Below, in pieces: positions 7,375 to 15,071 of a DNA stretch of 64,000 nucleotides; position 1 is the first letter of the stretch, and each line of letters begins with the position of its first letter. The translations under genes and the position numbers were made by a program. The DNA lies in the IMG/VR virus record IMGVR_UViG_3300036835_000374, positions 1-64,000 of that record; one strand, 5' to 3'. The notes under the pieces were generated by a model, which searched no databases, was not told the DNA's origin, and saw only the letters and a program-made list of their open reading frames with translations. This DNA comes from a virus.

Positions 7375-7618
7375 GTCGGATCACCGTCTGCTCTCCGTTC
7401 TCTCGCTGCTCGGGTACGTGTGCGAGGAGCCGGACGGGCTCCCCGCACCAGCAGCGTGCACCGGACGGCGGCTGTTCGACGGCGAGTTCAGTAAGGACCC
7501 TGCGAACGGCGCTGAGTGCGTAGGCCCCTTCGAGCTGCGTGGGGATCCTGATCAGATTCCGGTCCGCGTCGTATGGGCTGGAGGGCCAGGCGGAGACGTA
7601 CTGGACGCGGACGCACAT
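7364..7618 (-). CDS. Small hypothetical protein upstream of integrase
   Basis: Protein of 84 aa from ATG 7618. It overlaps the integrase start by 11 bp, which argues for co-translation. Visible features are a central segment IPTQLEGAYALSAVRRVLTEL and one CWCG motif, then a basic tail. No HTH is obvious. An integrase accessory or excision function is possible from position only. The 184 bp between it and 7803 hold no gene that I can support. Confidence 0.55.
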   Translation of the reverse strand: MCVRVQYVSAWPSSPYDADRNLIRIPTQLEGAYALSAVRRVLTELAVEQPPSGARCWCGEPVRLLAHVPEQRENGEQTVIRHGA

Positions 7619-7802
7619 GCCGGACCCCCGGAGATGCAGGCGACAGGTTGGTAGCCGTGGGGGAGGTCATCGGCCGTGCGCTTGAAGGTACTCCTTGCGT
7701 GGCGGATTCGCGACCGTTTGGCGCTTCTGCGTGCGCATAAATGCACTCTGGGTGAGCGTGGCGTCTTACGGAGACACGCGAGGAGGGCGAAGGGTTGTAC
7801 GG

Positions 7803-8192
7803 CTATCCCTGCTTCGTGCGGTTCGCCTCGGACAGCGCCCGCATCTCGATCTCCTTCGCGCGCTGCTGCTCTTCGGTGAGCTCGCGGAAGTACTCCAGAA
7901 CCCGGGCTTCGCGGTCGGAGTCGAGGGGGCCAGGGGTGCGGCGGCCGGCGGCTTTGAAGATTTCGTCTTCGGTGAAGTCGGGGAAGGCTTGGTGGAGGGC
8001 GCGCAGGTTGTCGCGGTTCGGGCCGCGGCCGGTGCCTCGGGTGCGGTTGACCCAGGAGCTGACTGCTGCGGGGGAGACGCCGATGCGGCGCGCGACCTCG
8101 CTCCAGCTGACGCCGTGTACCGACTTCAGGCGGGCGAGCAGCTGCGCCAGGTCTTCGGTGCGCTCCTCATGTTCCACGGGCCAAGAGTGCAT
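7803..8192 (-). CDS. HTH repressor (XRE-type), candidate immunity repressor
   Basis: Protein of 129 aa from ATG 8192. An HTH domain spans about residues 10-70 (LLARLKSVHGVSWSEVARR, GVSPAAVSSWVNRTRG, PNRDNLRALHQAF). A charged C-terminal helix (SDREARVLEYFRELTEEQQ) probably dimerises. It is transcribed leftward, divergent from the early operon, with a 10-bp perfect inverted repeat 7 bp before its start. This is the standard arrangement of a temperate-phage repressor with autoregulation. No peptidase or RecA-cleavage domain is present, so induction would not follow the LexA route. Confidence 0.78.
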   Translation of the reverse strand: MHSWPVEHEERTEDLAQLLARLKSVHGVSWSEVARRIGVSPAAVSSWVNRTRGTGRGPNRDNLRALHQAFPDFTEDEIFKAAGRRTPGPLDSDREARVLEYFRELTEEQQRAKEIEMRALSEANRTKQG

Positions 8193-8198
8193 GCTGAT

Positions 8199-8226
8199 CT
8201 TCTACTTTTGCAAGTGAAAGTAGAAG
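8199..8226. promoter_or_regulatory. Operator-like inverted repeat at the repressor start
   Basis: CTTCTACTTT (8199-8208) and AAAGTAGAAG (8217-8226) are perfect 10-bp arms around TGCAAGTG. It lies directly upstream of the repressor ATG in the divergent control region. It is a strong candidate for the repressor operator. As RNA it would also form a hairpin over the repressor leader. Confidence 0.65.
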
Positions 8227-8335
8227 CGTGGCGTGATACCGACGCGTCGCGTGACCTCCCCGTCGCACGCCGTCGCCGCCGTCATGTGCGCCCACCATAG
8301 GACACGCATTCGAATCACGTCACCCCATTGGATGC

Positions 8336-8388
8336 CTCACCGAAACTCACGCCGACTCACTTGACCTCACCGACACTGACACAGTAGA
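8336..8388 (+). promoter_or_regulatory. Early rightward promoter with 10-bp-phased CTCAC repeats
   Basis: CTCAC occurs at 8336, 8346, 8356 and 8366, exactly 10 bp apart. A promoter-like TTGACC (8363-8368) is followed after 18 bp by TAGAAA (8387-8392). The repeats overlap the -35 region, so a bound protein would control the promoter of the early operon. They match the attP array in reverse orientation. ACTGACACAGTAG (8376-8388) recurs at 8706-8718. Confidence 0.6.
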
Positions 8389-8446
8389 AATGTGTCAACG
8401 GCGACGCCAAGCCGCACCGCAGTCCCCAACAGGCGTGAGGCCACAC

Positions 8447-8755
8447 ATGACCGACCTGATCCGCAAGGACGAAGGCCAGCCACTCAGAGCCGCAATGGAG
8501 CGGACCGGAGTGACCCAGGTCGACCTTGCAGAAAAGACGCGAACCGTCGACATCCGCGGACAGGGCGTCAGCCTCGCCACCGTCATCAAGGTCACCGGCC
8601 GCGGAAAGACCGCAGCCAACAAGTGCCGGCTCCGTACCGCATGGCTCATCACCACGGCACTCGACGAGCCCCTCCAACGGCACTTCGACATGCCCTCAGT
8701 TTCAACTGACACAGTAGGAAGGTCTACCCCCCATGGCGACTCAGACCATCGCTGA
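8447..8755 (+). CDS. Cro-like HTH protein
   Basis: Protein of 102 aa from ATG 8447 with GTGAGG upstream. The segment LRAAMERTGVTQVDLAEKTRTV, followed by GQGVSLATVIKVTGRG, has the helix-turn-helix pattern of small XRE/Cro proteins. It is the first gene of the rightward operon opposite the repressor, hence the Cro-like call. The gene after it starts 23 bp before its stop. Confidence 0.6.
   Translation: MTDLIRKDEGQPLRAAMERTGVTQVDLAEKTRTVDIRGQGVSLATVIKVTGRGKTAANKCRLRTAWLITTALDEPLQRHFDMPSVSTDTVGRSTPHGDSDHR
8706..8718 (+). repeat. Second copy of ACTGACACAGTAG
   Basis: Exact 13-bp copy of the element at 8376-8388, placed 15 bp before the start of the excisionase-like gene. The element may be part of a second promoter or a shared regulator site. 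Confidence 0.45.
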
Positions 8756-9005
8756 GCGCACCGAGCTCCTCGCCTCTGCTGGCATCGCTCCGCTCCTGAA
8801 CACCGAGCAGCTCATGGCGCACTACGGCGTCTCGAACTGGACGGTCAACGAGTGGCGGAAGAAGGGGTGCCCCGTCGAGCGGCTCCCTGGCGGCATCCGG
8901 CGCTTCGACTTGGCTCAGGTTCGCGCGTGGCTGGCCGAGCAGTCCGAGAACGCCGCGCAGGCCCGCGCCGAGTTGTCGCGTAAGGGCGTTGCTGCCCGCG
9001 CCTGA
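8733..9005 (+). CDS. Excisionase-like (AlpA/MerR-type) DNA-binding protein
   Basis: Protein of 90 aa from ATG 8733. A winged-helix/helix-turn-helix of the MerR/AlpA type is visible: LLNTEQLMAHYGVSNWTVNEWRKK, then PGGIRRFDLAQVRAWLAEQ. Recombination directionality factors of actinophages often have this fold. Its position in the switch and the phased repeats in attP make it the best excisionase candidate, though a pure transcription factor is possible. Confidence 0.65.
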   Translation: MATQTIAERTELLASAGIAPLLNTEQLMAHYGVSNWTVNEWRKKGCPVERLPGGIRRFDLAQVRAWLAEQSENAAQARAELSRKGVAARA

Positions 9006-9097
9006 CCCACCAGATGCCGAAGGCCCGCCCGACTGCCAGGCCCGGCGAGCCCCCAGCTTCGGCAATCCACCAGATCCCATCGAAGGAGTGGATCACC

Positions 9098-9505
9098 TTG
9101 AGCAACAATCCTAGCGATCTCCCCGGCAGAAGCGTCCTCGTGATGACGCTGCCGAAGAAGCCGCTGTCGCCGGTGGATGCGCAGCGTGCGCGCCGCCGGA
9201 ATGAGGTGGCGTACGAGACGACGGTCACCGAGAAGGAGCTGCCTCAGACGCATGTCGCGTGGGAGGCGCTGCCCGACCGGGTGCTGGTGACGGCGACGGA
9301 CATGAACGTCCTCGCCGACTGGCTGTTCGTGCAGGGCGGCCCGGTCACGACGACGGTTCTGCCGTGGGGTCAGACGGTGTGGACGCTGCATACGCGGACG
9401 TGGTCGGACTCGGACGGGTTTCCGCCGGTGCGGGTGCATGTGTCGGTGACGGTGTCGTCGGACGAGTCGGTGATGGATGAGGTTCGTCTGGCGGTGCGGC
9501 GATGA
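9098..9505 (+). CDS. Hypothetical early protein
   Basis: Protein of 135 aa. I chose the TTG at 9098 because GAAGGAG sits 9 bp upstream; ATG 9014 would give 163 aa but lacks such a site. After a basic stretch (AQRARRRNEVAYE) the protein is beta-rich (VLVTATDMNVLADWLFVQ, WTLHTRTWSDSDG, VRVHVSVTV). No family is recognised. Its end overlaps the next gene by ATGA. A short inverted repeat, GCCGAAG/CTTCGGC, lies at 9013-9063. Confidence 0.6.
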   Translation: MSNNPSDLPGRSVLVMTLPKKPLSPVDAQRARRRNEVAYETTVTEKELPQTHVAWEALPDRVLVTATDMNVLADWLFVQGGPVTTTVLPWGQTVWTLHTRTWSDSDGFPPVRVHVSVTVSSDESVMDEVRLAVRR

Positions 9506-9936
9506 ACACGCGGGCGTTGAACTCGCTGGCGGATGTGATCTGCCGGGCGCAGAACAACGGGAAGCGGACGCCGATGGGGATCGCGTTCGCGATCGATTCG
9601 GCTGGCCGTCACATGACGCCGGAGACGGCCGCGGAGTTGGAGCGGCTGCGGGCTCGGGTTGCCGAGTTGGAGCGGCAGGTACGGCAGGCGAAGGCGGCCG
9701 GTGACCTGCTTGGTGCGGCGTTGGTGGACCGTGCGTTGGAGGAACTGGGGGTTGCTCCGGCGCCGGTGGAGGTCTCGTCTCCCGTTCCCGTGGTGCACCG
9801 CTGTATGAGCCATGACCTGCCGGACCGGGTGTGTGGGCTGGCTGGCCCGCATGGGGCGCATGTGGCTGAGGCGGGGTTGTCGTCGGAGTGGCTGTGCCAC
9901 GGCCGTCCGGCTGAGGCGGGTGGTGCGTCGTGTTGA
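9502..9936 (+). CDS. Hypothetical coiled-coil protein
   Basis: Protein of 144 aa starting at an ATGA overlap. Residues about 38-75 form a coiled coil (ETAAELERLRARVAELERQ). The C-terminal third has Cys and His residues (HRCMSHDLPDRVCG, HGAHVAE, WLCHGR) that could bind a metal. Function is unknown. Confidence 0.6.
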   Translation: MNTRALNSLADVICRAQNNGKRTPMGIAFAIDSAGRHMTPETAAELERLRARVAELERQVRQAKAAGDLLGAALVDRALEELGVAPAPVEVSSPVPVVHRCMSHDLPDRVCGLAGPHGAHVAEAGLSSEWLCHGRPAEAGGASC

Positions 9937-10205
9937 TGTTCCTCGCCGGTCTGACTCCGGCTGCCGCAGTGTCCCTCGGTCTCGTCTCGGTCGGCGTGTT
10001 CGGTGTCGTGCTCGCGTTCGCCTACGCCAATGCCGCGTATTTCGATCCGCGCCGGTTCGACGAGTCGGACAGGGCTGTCCCGGTGCTGCTGGTCGTGGGG
10101 CCCGTCTTGGGTAACGTCCGCCGGTCTGTGCGTGATGTCGCGCTTGATGCGGCCGCTCTGATCCTCCTCCTCACCACCTCCCCGAAGGGGGCCATGACCT
10201 CATGA
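9936..10205 (+). CDS. Small membrane protein
   Basis: Protein of 89 aa from ATG 9936 in a TGATG overlap (GTG 9930 would add two residues). There are two hydrophobic segments, at about residues 2-26 and 64-80, with FDPRRFDESDRAVP between them. It is part of the early operon; function unknown. Confidence 0.55.
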   Translation: MFLAGLTPAAAVSLGLVSVGVFGVVLAFAYANAAYFDPRRFDESDRAVPVLLVVGPVLGNVRRSVRDVALDAAALILLLTTSPKGAMTS

Positions 10206-10579
10206 CCGAAAACAACGCTGTGCGCGGCCCGATGTACGTCGAGGCCACCCCGCTCATGGTCACCGCGGACGTCGAACCGCTCGTCGTCGCGAACGTCGCC
10301 GAGCTCCTCAACCTGCTGTGCTCAGACGAGTTCTACGACGACTTCCGGGAGATCGCCGACACCACCCCGGCTGCTCCGCTCGAAGGCCGGTTCGCGTTCG
10401 AGCAGTTGCAGGCCCGGCTGGTGGAGCGGATGTCGACGAAGGTCGCGTTGACGGGGCCGCAGGCCATGAAGGTCGCGGGCCGGATGGCGAAGCTGGCGAA
10501 GCCGTTGGCGGATCTGTCGGCGAAGACGGCGGCCGTGGTGATGCGGACGCAGCGCCGTGTGAGGGGTGCTGCCGCGTGA
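10202..10579 (+). CDS. Hypothetical early protein
   Basis: Protein of 125 aa with an ATGA overlap at the start and GTGA at the end. The central part is acidic (LCSDEFYDDFREIADT). The C-terminus is basic and alanine-rich and might touch DNA (AMKVAGRMAKLAKPLADLSAKT, TQRRVRG). The family is not recognised. Confidence 0.6.
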   Translation: MTENNAVRGPMYVEATPLMVTADVEPLVVANVAELLNLLCSDEFYDDFREIADTTPAAPLEGRFAFEQLQARLVERMSTKVALTGPQAMKVAGRMAKLAKPLADLSAKTAAVVMRTQRRVRGAAA

Positions 10580-10965
10580 GCGCCTACAACGACCTGGTCG
10601 CCCGCTATCAGCCCACCTACAGCGACCACGGGCGCGCCGAGTTCAAGGCGCTCCTCGACGCCCACCGCACCGAGGTACGCGCCGAGGCACTCCAGAGGGC
10701 CATCGGCCGGCTCCGCGCCATCCCCGTCACCTGCACCGCCCTCACCGGGCCCGTCTGGTACGGCACCGGCTGGAACGAAGCGATCACCTGCCTGGAAGAG
10801 ATCGCCGACTACCAGAAGCCCGACAACGAGGCGTACCCGGGCGAGTTGCAGCGGCTGCGTGCCGTGGTCCGTGAACTGCGGGCGGCTGCTCTGCGCCAGG
10901 AGGACTTGCCGCGGGTGCAGCAGCTTCTCATCGATCACGCAACCCATGAGGGGGTGGCTCGGTGA
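10576..10965 (+). CDS. Hypothetical helical protein
   Basis: Protein of 129 aa from GTG 10576. It is predicted to be largely helical (EFKALLDAHRTEVRAEALQ, YPGELQRLRAVVRELRAAAL) with a central WYGTGWNEAITCLEEI. GTGA overlaps at both ends show it is an integral member of the operon. Confidence 0.6.
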   Translation: MSAYNDLVARYQPTYSDHGRAEFKALLDAHRTEVRAEALQRAIGRLRAIPVTCTALTGPVWYGTGWNEAITCLEEIADYQKPDNEAYPGELQRLRAVVRELRAAALRQEDLPRVQQLLIDHATHEGVAR

Positions 10966-11144
10966 CCCGCAGTCGTCTCGGGTGGATTGCCCTGTACTGC
11001 GCCGCTGTCGGTGGTCTCGCGGTCATCGCCGGGGCCTCCCTGTCGCTGCTGGTTCAGGACACCACCGTCAAGCGGATCGTGTGGGTTGCGGCGGCAGCCG
11101 TGGTGGCTGTCCTCGGCGGCCTCGCAGGTCGGGGGGACCGATGA
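10962..11144 (+). CDS. Small two-helix membrane protein
   Basis: Protein of 60 aa: two transmembrane helices (about residues 6-28 and 39-54) joined by QDTTVKR. It starts in a GTGA overlap. It is paired with another 60-aa membrane protein directly downstream; a role at the host membrane is possible but unknown. Confidence 0.55.
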   Translation: MTRSRLGWIALYCAAVGGLAVIAGASLSLLVQDTTVKRIVWVAAAAVVAVLGGLAGRGDR

Positions 11145-11323
11145 GCGTCCGTCTCGCCGCCCACTGGACGGCCGTCACCGTGGCCGCCGCCTTCGTCGTC
11201 ACCGTCGCCACGATCCCCTTCACCGGCACCGCCGCCAGCTACGCGGCGATCGTCGCCGCGGCCGGGGTGTGCATGGCCGGCATCGCACTCGCACCCAACA
11301 CCCGGAAGGACCACCGCCCGTGA
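11141..11323 (+). CDS. Small two-helix membrane protein
   Basis: Protein of 60 aa from ATG 11141 (ATGA overlap). Two hydrophobic helices (about residues 7-27 and 32-50) are followed by a basic tail NTRKDHRP. It resembles its upstream neighbour in size and layout but not in sequence. Function is unknown. Confidence 0.55.
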   Translation: MSVRLAAHWTAVTVAAAFVVTVATIPFTGTAASYAAIVAAAGVCMAGIALAPNTRKDHRP

Positions 11324-12111
11324 GCACCACCGCCCGCCTTACCGAACAGCAAGTCGACGTCCTCCTCCAGCCCATCAGCGGCAACCGCGTCCGCAACCTG
11401 CGCGGCATGTCCCACCTCGAAGCCTGGGACGTCCGCCGACAGCTGATCCGTATCTTCGGCTTCGAGGGCTTCACTGTTGAGACGCTCTCGCTCGACCTCG
11501 TTGCCGAGCGGGAGACCAAGCAGGGCGAGCGTTCCCGGTGGACGATCGTCTACCGGGCGCAGGTCCGGCTCACCGTCAAGACCGCAGACGGCCGTGTCAT
11601 CACCTCGTTCGAGGACGCCGCCGCCGGGGACGCCATCAACCAGCCCTCCCTCGGCGACGCCCACGACCTCGCCATGAAGACCGCCCTGTCTCAGGCGCTG
11701 AAGCGGTGCGCGGTCAACCTCGGCGACCAGTTCGGCCTGTCGCTGTACAACGACGGCTCGAAGGACGCGGTCGTACTGCGGTCGCTGGCGTACATGGGCG
11801 AGCCGGTACGGGAGTCCGAGGACACCCCGGTCAAGCCGGAGCCGGTACCGCACACGCCGGCCGTCGTGCCGGATCAGGCGAACGGCAACACGTCCCAGTC
11901 GGCGCCTGCAGCCTCGGGGCCCGTGCCCGCGCCGGTTGACGAGGACCGGCAGGTGGCGCTCGACGAGATGCAGAAGACCGCTGCGGGGATCGGCTTTGCT
12001 GCCGGTCTTGCTGCCCAGTTCCAGTCCACGTTCGGCCACTCGATCGAGCAGGGCACGACTGCCGAGTTCCGTGAGGCGACCGAGCTGATGCGCGGCGCGC
12101 CCGCCGCCTGA
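11320..12111 (+). CDS. Rad52-family single-strand annealing protein
   Basis: Protein of 263 aa from GTG 11320. The N-terminal ~150 residues match the Rad52/Rad22 fold: LQPISGNRVRNLRGMSHLEAW, YRAQVRLTVKTADGR, and the conserved end GDAHDLAMKTALSQALKRC followed by LGDQFGLSLYN. A Pro-rich linker and a helical tail follow. Phage Rad52-like proteins anneal single strands in recombination-dependent replication and repair. The exonuclease and RuvC-like genes downstream complete a recombination set. Confidence 0.9.
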   Translation: MSTTARLTEQQVDVLLQPISGNRVRNLRGMSHLEAWDVRRQLIRIFGFEGFTVETLSLDLVAERETKQGERSRWTIVYRAQVRLTVKTADGRVITSFEDAAAGDAINQPSLGDAHDLAMKTALSQALKRCAVNLGDQFGLSLYNDGSKDAVVLRSLAYMGEPVRESEDTPVKPEPVPHTPAVVPDQANGNTSQSAPAASGPVPAPVDEDRQVALDEMQKTAAGIGFAAGLAAQFQSTFGHSIEQGTTAEFREATELMRGAPAA

Positions 12112-12125
12112 CCCACTCATGGCAC

Positions 12126-12158
12126 GGGGTCCCGCCCGTCGGAAGCAGGCGGGGCCCC
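12126..12158 (+). terminator. Hairpin between recombinase and next gene
   Basis: GGGGTCCCGCC pairs with GGCGGGGCCCC (11 bp with one G-U) around an 11-base loop, in the spacer after the Rad52 gene. No T-run follows. It may attenuate transcription into the gene at 12179. Confidence 0.45.
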
Positions 12159-12178
12159 GCCCAGCAAGGAGATCACAC

Positions 12179-12706
12179 ATGAGCCTCAAGGACACCGCGG
12201 CCCGCGCCGCGGTCCTCGACACCCTGTACAAGGCCATCGGCGACGAGCTCAAGGCCGCCAAGCAGGACCTGGAAGCCGGGCTACGCGCAGCGAAGGCAGA
12301 GACCGGAACCCAGAAAGTCACGATCAGCCTCGACGAGCAGCAGGACATCGGCACTGCCAGCCTCGTGCAGCCGAAGGCCGCAGCCGTCGTCACCGACGTC
12401 GAGAAGTTCAAGGCGTGGGTCGTCGACAACTACGCCTCGGAGATCGAGCGCCGCTTCGTCACCGACGTGCGTGCCGCGTTCACCGCACGCCTGCTGAAAG
12501 ACATGACCGCCGCCGGCGTCGCGCAATGGTGCGATCCGGAGACCGGCGAGCTGCATGACGTGCCCGGTGTGGAAATGCAGGGCCGGGCCGCGTACACGCG
12601 AATGACGGTGCCGGACGCCGGTAAGCAGGCGATCGCCGCGGCGTGGCAGTCCGGGGCGCTCTCCCACCTGGTCCTGCCGCAGATCACGGCGGGCGGTGAA
12701 GCATGA
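12179..12706 (+). CDS. Hypothetical protein, operon partner of Rad52-like gene
   Basis: Protein of 175 aa with AAGGAG 8 bp before ATG 12179. The N-terminus is helical (DTLYKAIGDELKAAKQDLE), then a mixed domain follows (VEKFKAWVVDNYASEIERRF, AAGVAQWCDPETGELHDVPG). It has no recognised motif. Its place between the annealing protein and the exonuclease suggests a nucleic-acid-related role. Confidence 0.65.
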   Translation: MSLKDTAARAAVLDTLYKAIGDELKAAKQDLEAGLRAAKAETGTQKVTISLDEQQDIGTASLVQPKAAAVVTDVEKFKAWVVDNYASEIERRFVTDVRAAFTARLLKDMTAAGVAQWCDPETGELHDVPGVEMQGRAAYTRMTVPDAGKQAIAAAWQSGALSHLVLPQITAGGEA

Positions 12707-13428
12707 GGTTCAACCAGCTTCGCCGCCTTGCGTGGGATACGGAGACGACGGGCGTAAACCCACTCGATGCCCGCATCGTCACCGCAGCCCTGGTCGTCCG
12801 CGGCGGCGGTCTCGAAGACCGCACCTTCTCGTACCTGATCAACCCGCAAGTTCCAATCCCGCCCGCAGCAACCGCAGTCCACGGCATCGACGACGCCAAG
12901 GCCCAGGCCGAAGGCACCGACCCGAAGACCACCCTCGACGAGATCGCGGGCCACCTCGCGGCCGCCATCGCCTACGGCATGCCGGTGATCGCCTTCAACC
13001 AGTCTTACGACTGGTCCGTCTTGCACTACGACCTGCAGCGGCACGACCTGCCGACCATGTACGACCGCGTAGGCCCTGGTCCGTTGCCGCTCCTAGATCC
13101 GCACGTCATCGACCGGCAGTGCGTGCCCAAGCTGCGCGGCTCGGGGCTGCGGAAGCTGAAGCCGACGTGCGAACGGTACGGCGTCGCCCTGGACGACTGG
13201 CACACCGCCGAAGCCGACGCCCTCGCCGCACTGCTCCTGGCGGACGCGCAGTTCGACTACCACCCGCAGTTGGCCGACATGGGCCCGCAGCAGCTGTACG
13301 CGGCGCAGAAGGCTTGGCGGGCAGAGCAGCAGGCTGGGCTGCAGGAGTTCCTTCGGAGGTCGAACCCGCGGGCGTACTGCGCCCCTGAGTGGCCGCTGTT
13401 GTCGGCGCCGAGCCGGGGTGAAGCGTGA
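12703..13428 (+). CDS. DnaQ-like 3'-5' exonuclease (DEDDh)
   Basis: Protein of 241 aa. The exonuclease motifs are complete: Exo I DTETTG (Asp12, Glu14), Exo II NQSYDWSVL (Asp103), Exo III HTAEADA (His167, Asp172). The last ~60 residues are outside the fold. It needs two divalent metals and degrades or proofreads DNA 3' ends. As no phage DNA polymerase is visible in the window, a role in recombination or nucleotide recycling is likelier than proofreading. Confidence 0.92.
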   Translation: MRFNQLRRLAWDTETTGVNPLDARIVTAALVVRGGGLEDRTFSYLINPQVPIPPAATAVHGIDDAKAQAEGTDPKTTLDEIAGHLAAAIAYGMPVIAFNQSYDWSVLHYDLQRHDLPTMYDRVGPGPLPLLDPHVIDRQCVPKLRGSGLRKLKPTCERYGVALDDWHTAEADALAALLLADAQFDYHPQLADMGPQQLYAAQKAWRAEQQAGLQEFLRRSNPRAYCAPEWPLLSAPSRGEA

Positions 13429-13874
13429 TGTTCGGTCTGACCACACACCGCCGCAGCAACAACAAGATCAGTGAAGTCCTCGCCGAAAACATCCGGCTCC
13501 GTAAGGAACGCGACACCGCACGCGCGGAACGCGACACCGCCATGTTCAACCGCCGGCAGGTCGTCCAGCAGAACGCCGAACTCGACGCCGCGAACCGGCG
13601 CCTGTACGGCCGGAATCTCGAACTCTGCACCCGCCTGTCCGCCTACGCGGAATCGGACCCCGATTACCTGGCCGCGATGGAACTCCGCCTGGCCCGCGTG
13701 CTGGGAGCGTGCGCCCGCTATCTCGCCGCGTACTGGGTCGAGAAGCGGCGCGCGGACCGGCTGCAGCGCCGCCTCGACGGGCTGCTCGGCCTGAACGACC
13801 CGGCCGTCCTGGCGGGCGTGGACTGGCAGAAGCGGCGACAGGACAAGGGCGCGCCGTCGGAGGTGACGTCGTGA
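13428..13874 (+). CDS. Hypothetical coiled-coil protein
   Basis: Protein of 148 aa from ATG 13428 (TGATG overlap; GTG 13425 is also possible). Highly charged helix at about residues 15-75 (AENIRLRKERDTARAERDT, QQNAELDAANRRLYGR). A helical second half (YWVEKRRADRLQRRLDGL) follows. There is no motif for a function. Confidence 0.6.
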   Translation: MFGLTTHRRSNNKISEVLAENIRLRKERDTARAERDTAMFNRRQVVQQNAELDAANRRLYGRNLELCTRLSAYAESDPDYLAAMELRLARVLGACARYLAAYWVEKRRADRLQRRLDGLLGLNDPAVLAGVDWQKRRQDKGAPSEVTS

Positions 13875-14161
13875 ACCACACGATCACTCTCGGTGCCGCC
13901 TCGCTCATGGCCGCGCTGGTCGGCGCGACCGGTCTGGTCCGGTGGGCTGTGACCCCGCCCCGGCCGAAGGGCCAGCACCGGGCGCGCCGTCGGCAGTCCG
14001 GCGAGTACGTGCCTGGTCATCACCTGATCCCCGCCCTGGCCGGGCAGACGTCCGCCCTGTGCCTGGGTTGTGGTGCCGAGGTTCCGGTGACCGTGCACCC
14101 AGGCGGCGCACGGCGGTGCGACCGCGGGCACGTCACCATCACCGCTGGGGAGGTGGCGTGA
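13871..14161 (+). CDS. Membrane-anchored zinc-ribbon protein
   Basis: Protein of 96 aa from GTG 13871. It has an N-terminal hydrophobic helix (about residues 5-22), a basic linker (RPKGQHRARRRQSG), then LCLGCGAEVPV and GGARRCDRGHV, a CxxC...C-x3-H zinc-ribbon pattern. Function is unknown. Confidence 0.55.
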   Translation: MNHTITLGAASLMAALVGATGLVRWAVTPPRPKGQHRARRRQSGEYVPGHHLIPALAGQTSALCLGCGAEVPVTVHPGGARRCDRGHVTITAGEVA

Positions 14162-14451
14162 TGGGCATCACCGCTGCCGCCATCGTCTCGGTCCTGCCCG
14201 CCGTCGCCGGCGTGTACGTCGTCTACCGGTGGGCCCGCAGCGCCCACCGGCACGAGACGCAGAAACGCGAGCAGTTCATCCGATCCACAGTGCCGCCGGT
14301 CGTGGACACCGCGCCCGGCATCAACCTCGCTGTCCAAGACGAACTCCAGCGCCTCTACGACGCGCCTGCCTACGGCGAGGACATCGACGCCGACTGCGCC
14401 CGGCTGTGGCAGGCCATCCGCGACGAACAGCAGAAGGGAGAGCAGGCATGA
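14161..14451 (+). CDS. Small protein with N-terminal membrane helix
   Basis: Protein of 96 aa from ATG 14161 (TGATG overlap). Residues about 3-23 are hydrophobic (ITAAAIVSVLPAVAGVYVVY). A charged soluble part follows (QKREQFIRSTVPP, DIDADCARLWQAIRDEQQ). Function is unknown. Confidence 0.55.
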   Translation: MGITAAAIVSVLPAVAGVYVVYRWARSAHRHETQKREQFIRSTVPPVVDTAPGINLAVQDELQRLYDAPAYGEDIDADCARLWQAIRDEQQKGEQA

Positions 14452-15071
14452 GCATGCTGTTCGATCTGACTCCCGAGGCACCGGACGCACCCACGGCCGG
14501 GCCCCGGCCCCTCGTCATCGGCATCGACTCCAGCCTCACCAGCCTCGGTATCGCATCACCCGACTCCGCCGACGCGCTCCGCTGGAAGCACCAAGACAAG
14601 GGCCACGCACGCATCGAATGGCTCCGCACCGAAGTCCTCGACCGCACCAAGGCCGCTGACCTCGTCGTCATCGAAGGCCCCTCCTACGGCTCGAAGATGC
14701 TGCCCGGCCAGCACGAGACCGCTGGCATGTGGTGGATCCTTACGCACGACCTGTGGCGCAAGGGCATCCCGTATGCCGTCGCCTCCCCGCACAGCCGGAC
14801 CATCTACGCCACCGGCGCCGCGTTCCCCGCGAAGAACGAGCCGAAGGAGAAGCGGGCCCGGATCGCGAAGGGCATGGTCCACACGTTCGTCGTCGAGCGG
14901 CTGGGGATCTGGTGCGAGGGCGCCGGTAAGTACGACGCCAGCGACGCGGCGACCCTCGCGGCGATGGGCATGGACTGGCTGGGGTTCCCGCTGGTCGAGG
15001 TGCCGAAGCAGCAGCGGCGTGCACTAGACGGCGTGCACTGGCCCACGCGGACCGTGGCGGTGGCCCGATGA
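14448..15071 (+). CDS. RuvC-like Holliday-junction resolvase
   Basis: Protein of 207 aa. RNase H-fold acidic residues are in place: Asp27 in GIDSSLTSLGIA, Glu76 in VVIEGPSYG, and Asp163/Asp166 in KYDASDAATLAAMG. The basic helix KNEPKEKRARIAKG fits DNA binding. It would resolve branched replication and recombination intermediates before packaging. It lies in the same operon as the annealing protein and exonuclease. Confidence 0.9.
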   Translation: MSMLFDLTPEAPDAPTAGPRPLVIGIDSSLTSLGIASPDSADALRWKHQDKGHARIEWLRTEVLDRTKAADLVVIEGPSYGSKMLPGQHETAGMWWILTHDLWRKGIPYAVASPHSRTIYATGAAFPAKNEPKEKRARIAKGMVHTFVVERLGIWCEGAGKYDASDAATLAAMGMDWLGFPLVEVPKQQRRALDGVHWPTRTVAVAR

